Of a stretch of 14,129 bases of DNA, positions 14,058-14,129 are shown piece by piece. The notes under the pieces are model-generated. The model was not told the DNA's origin, did not search any database, and saw nothing but the letters and a program-made list of their open reading frames with translations. The translations under genes were made by a program, and so were the position numbers. How positions within the stretch are numbered: position 1 is the first letter of the stretch; every line of letters begins with the position of its first letter. The DNA is from Spirochaetia bacterium (GTDB taxonomy: Bacteria; Spirochaetota; Spirochaetia; Treponematales; Breznakiellaceae), in NCBI GenBank assembly GCA_025997595.1, contig BNUU01000042.1, positions 1 to 14,129 of the forward strand, read 5' to 3'.

Positions 14058-14129
14058 ATGCGACTGATTACTTCTATTGAGGGACTCCCTCCCGCCCTGG
14101 CCGCATCAATAAGCGCGGAGGAGCGGGCC
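14058..14129 (+). CDS. Possible start of a further gene, truncated by the window edge
   Basis: An ATG 10 nt after the peptidase stop opens a frame of 24 codons that reaches the window end, beginning MRLITSIEGLPPALAASIS. Short spacing suggests a shared transcript with the peptidase. No clear Shine-Dalgarno sequence precedes it, and a 6-bp inverted repeat (AGTAAT 14054-14059, ATTACT 14067-14072) overlaps the start. I do not recognise the protein. Confidence 0.4.
   Translation, partial: MRLITSIEGLPPALAASISAEERA

Overview
The window looks like chromosomal DNA from a spirochaete of the Treponema group, possibly a free-living or termite-gut lineage with higher GC. The main reasons are the FabV/TER-type enoyl reductase, which closely resembles the Treponema denticola enzyme as I remember it, and the short XRE-type regulator. 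This assignment comes from recognising protein families, not from a search. There are no rRNA, tRNA, CRISPR, phage or transposase genes. Coding is dense: the longest gene-free stretches are about 170 bases (1021-1190), 156 bases (11481-11636) and 137 bases (12651-12787).

Left end (1-1523): the start and most of a membrane-linked glycosyltransferase (GT2 domain plus GtrA-like membrane domain) runs leftward off the window. Divergent to it is a small XRE/Cro-type regulator, preceded by a possible nine-residue leader ORF.

Centre-left (1537-6664): a compact rightward operon for the first committed and the last reductive steps of fatty-acid synthesis: fabV, accB, accC, accD, accA. It has a good sigma-70-type promoter (1537-1566) with a 7-bp inverted repeat at the predicted transcription start. 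The genes are tightly packed (accC/accD overlap by 14 nt; accD/accA share TAATG). The 3' end of accD reads through a cluster of three palindromes, giving AccD an odd Pro/Gly-rich tail of about 48 residues.

Centre-right (6675-11539): a leftward sugar operon, lipoprotein binding protein - two MalF/MalG-type permeases - xylulokinase (xylB), from a near-consensus promoter (TTGACA-N17-TACAAT, minus strand). A 13-bp-stem hairpin lies between the binding protein and the first permease. No ABC ATPase and no xylose isomerase are encoded here. The accA and xylB genes converge on a 12-bp hairpin.

Right end (11556-14129): galE is divergent from the sugar operon across a spacer with repeated AGTAC elements. 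After galE comes a repeat-bearing spacer related to the hairpin in the sugar operon, then an M20 metallopeptidase and possibly the first 24 codons of another gene.

No clearly unprecedented system is visible. The most unusual items are the palindrome-encoded AccD tail, the clustering of fabV with all four ACC genes under an apparent operator, and the two related palindromic repeats in intergenic positions.
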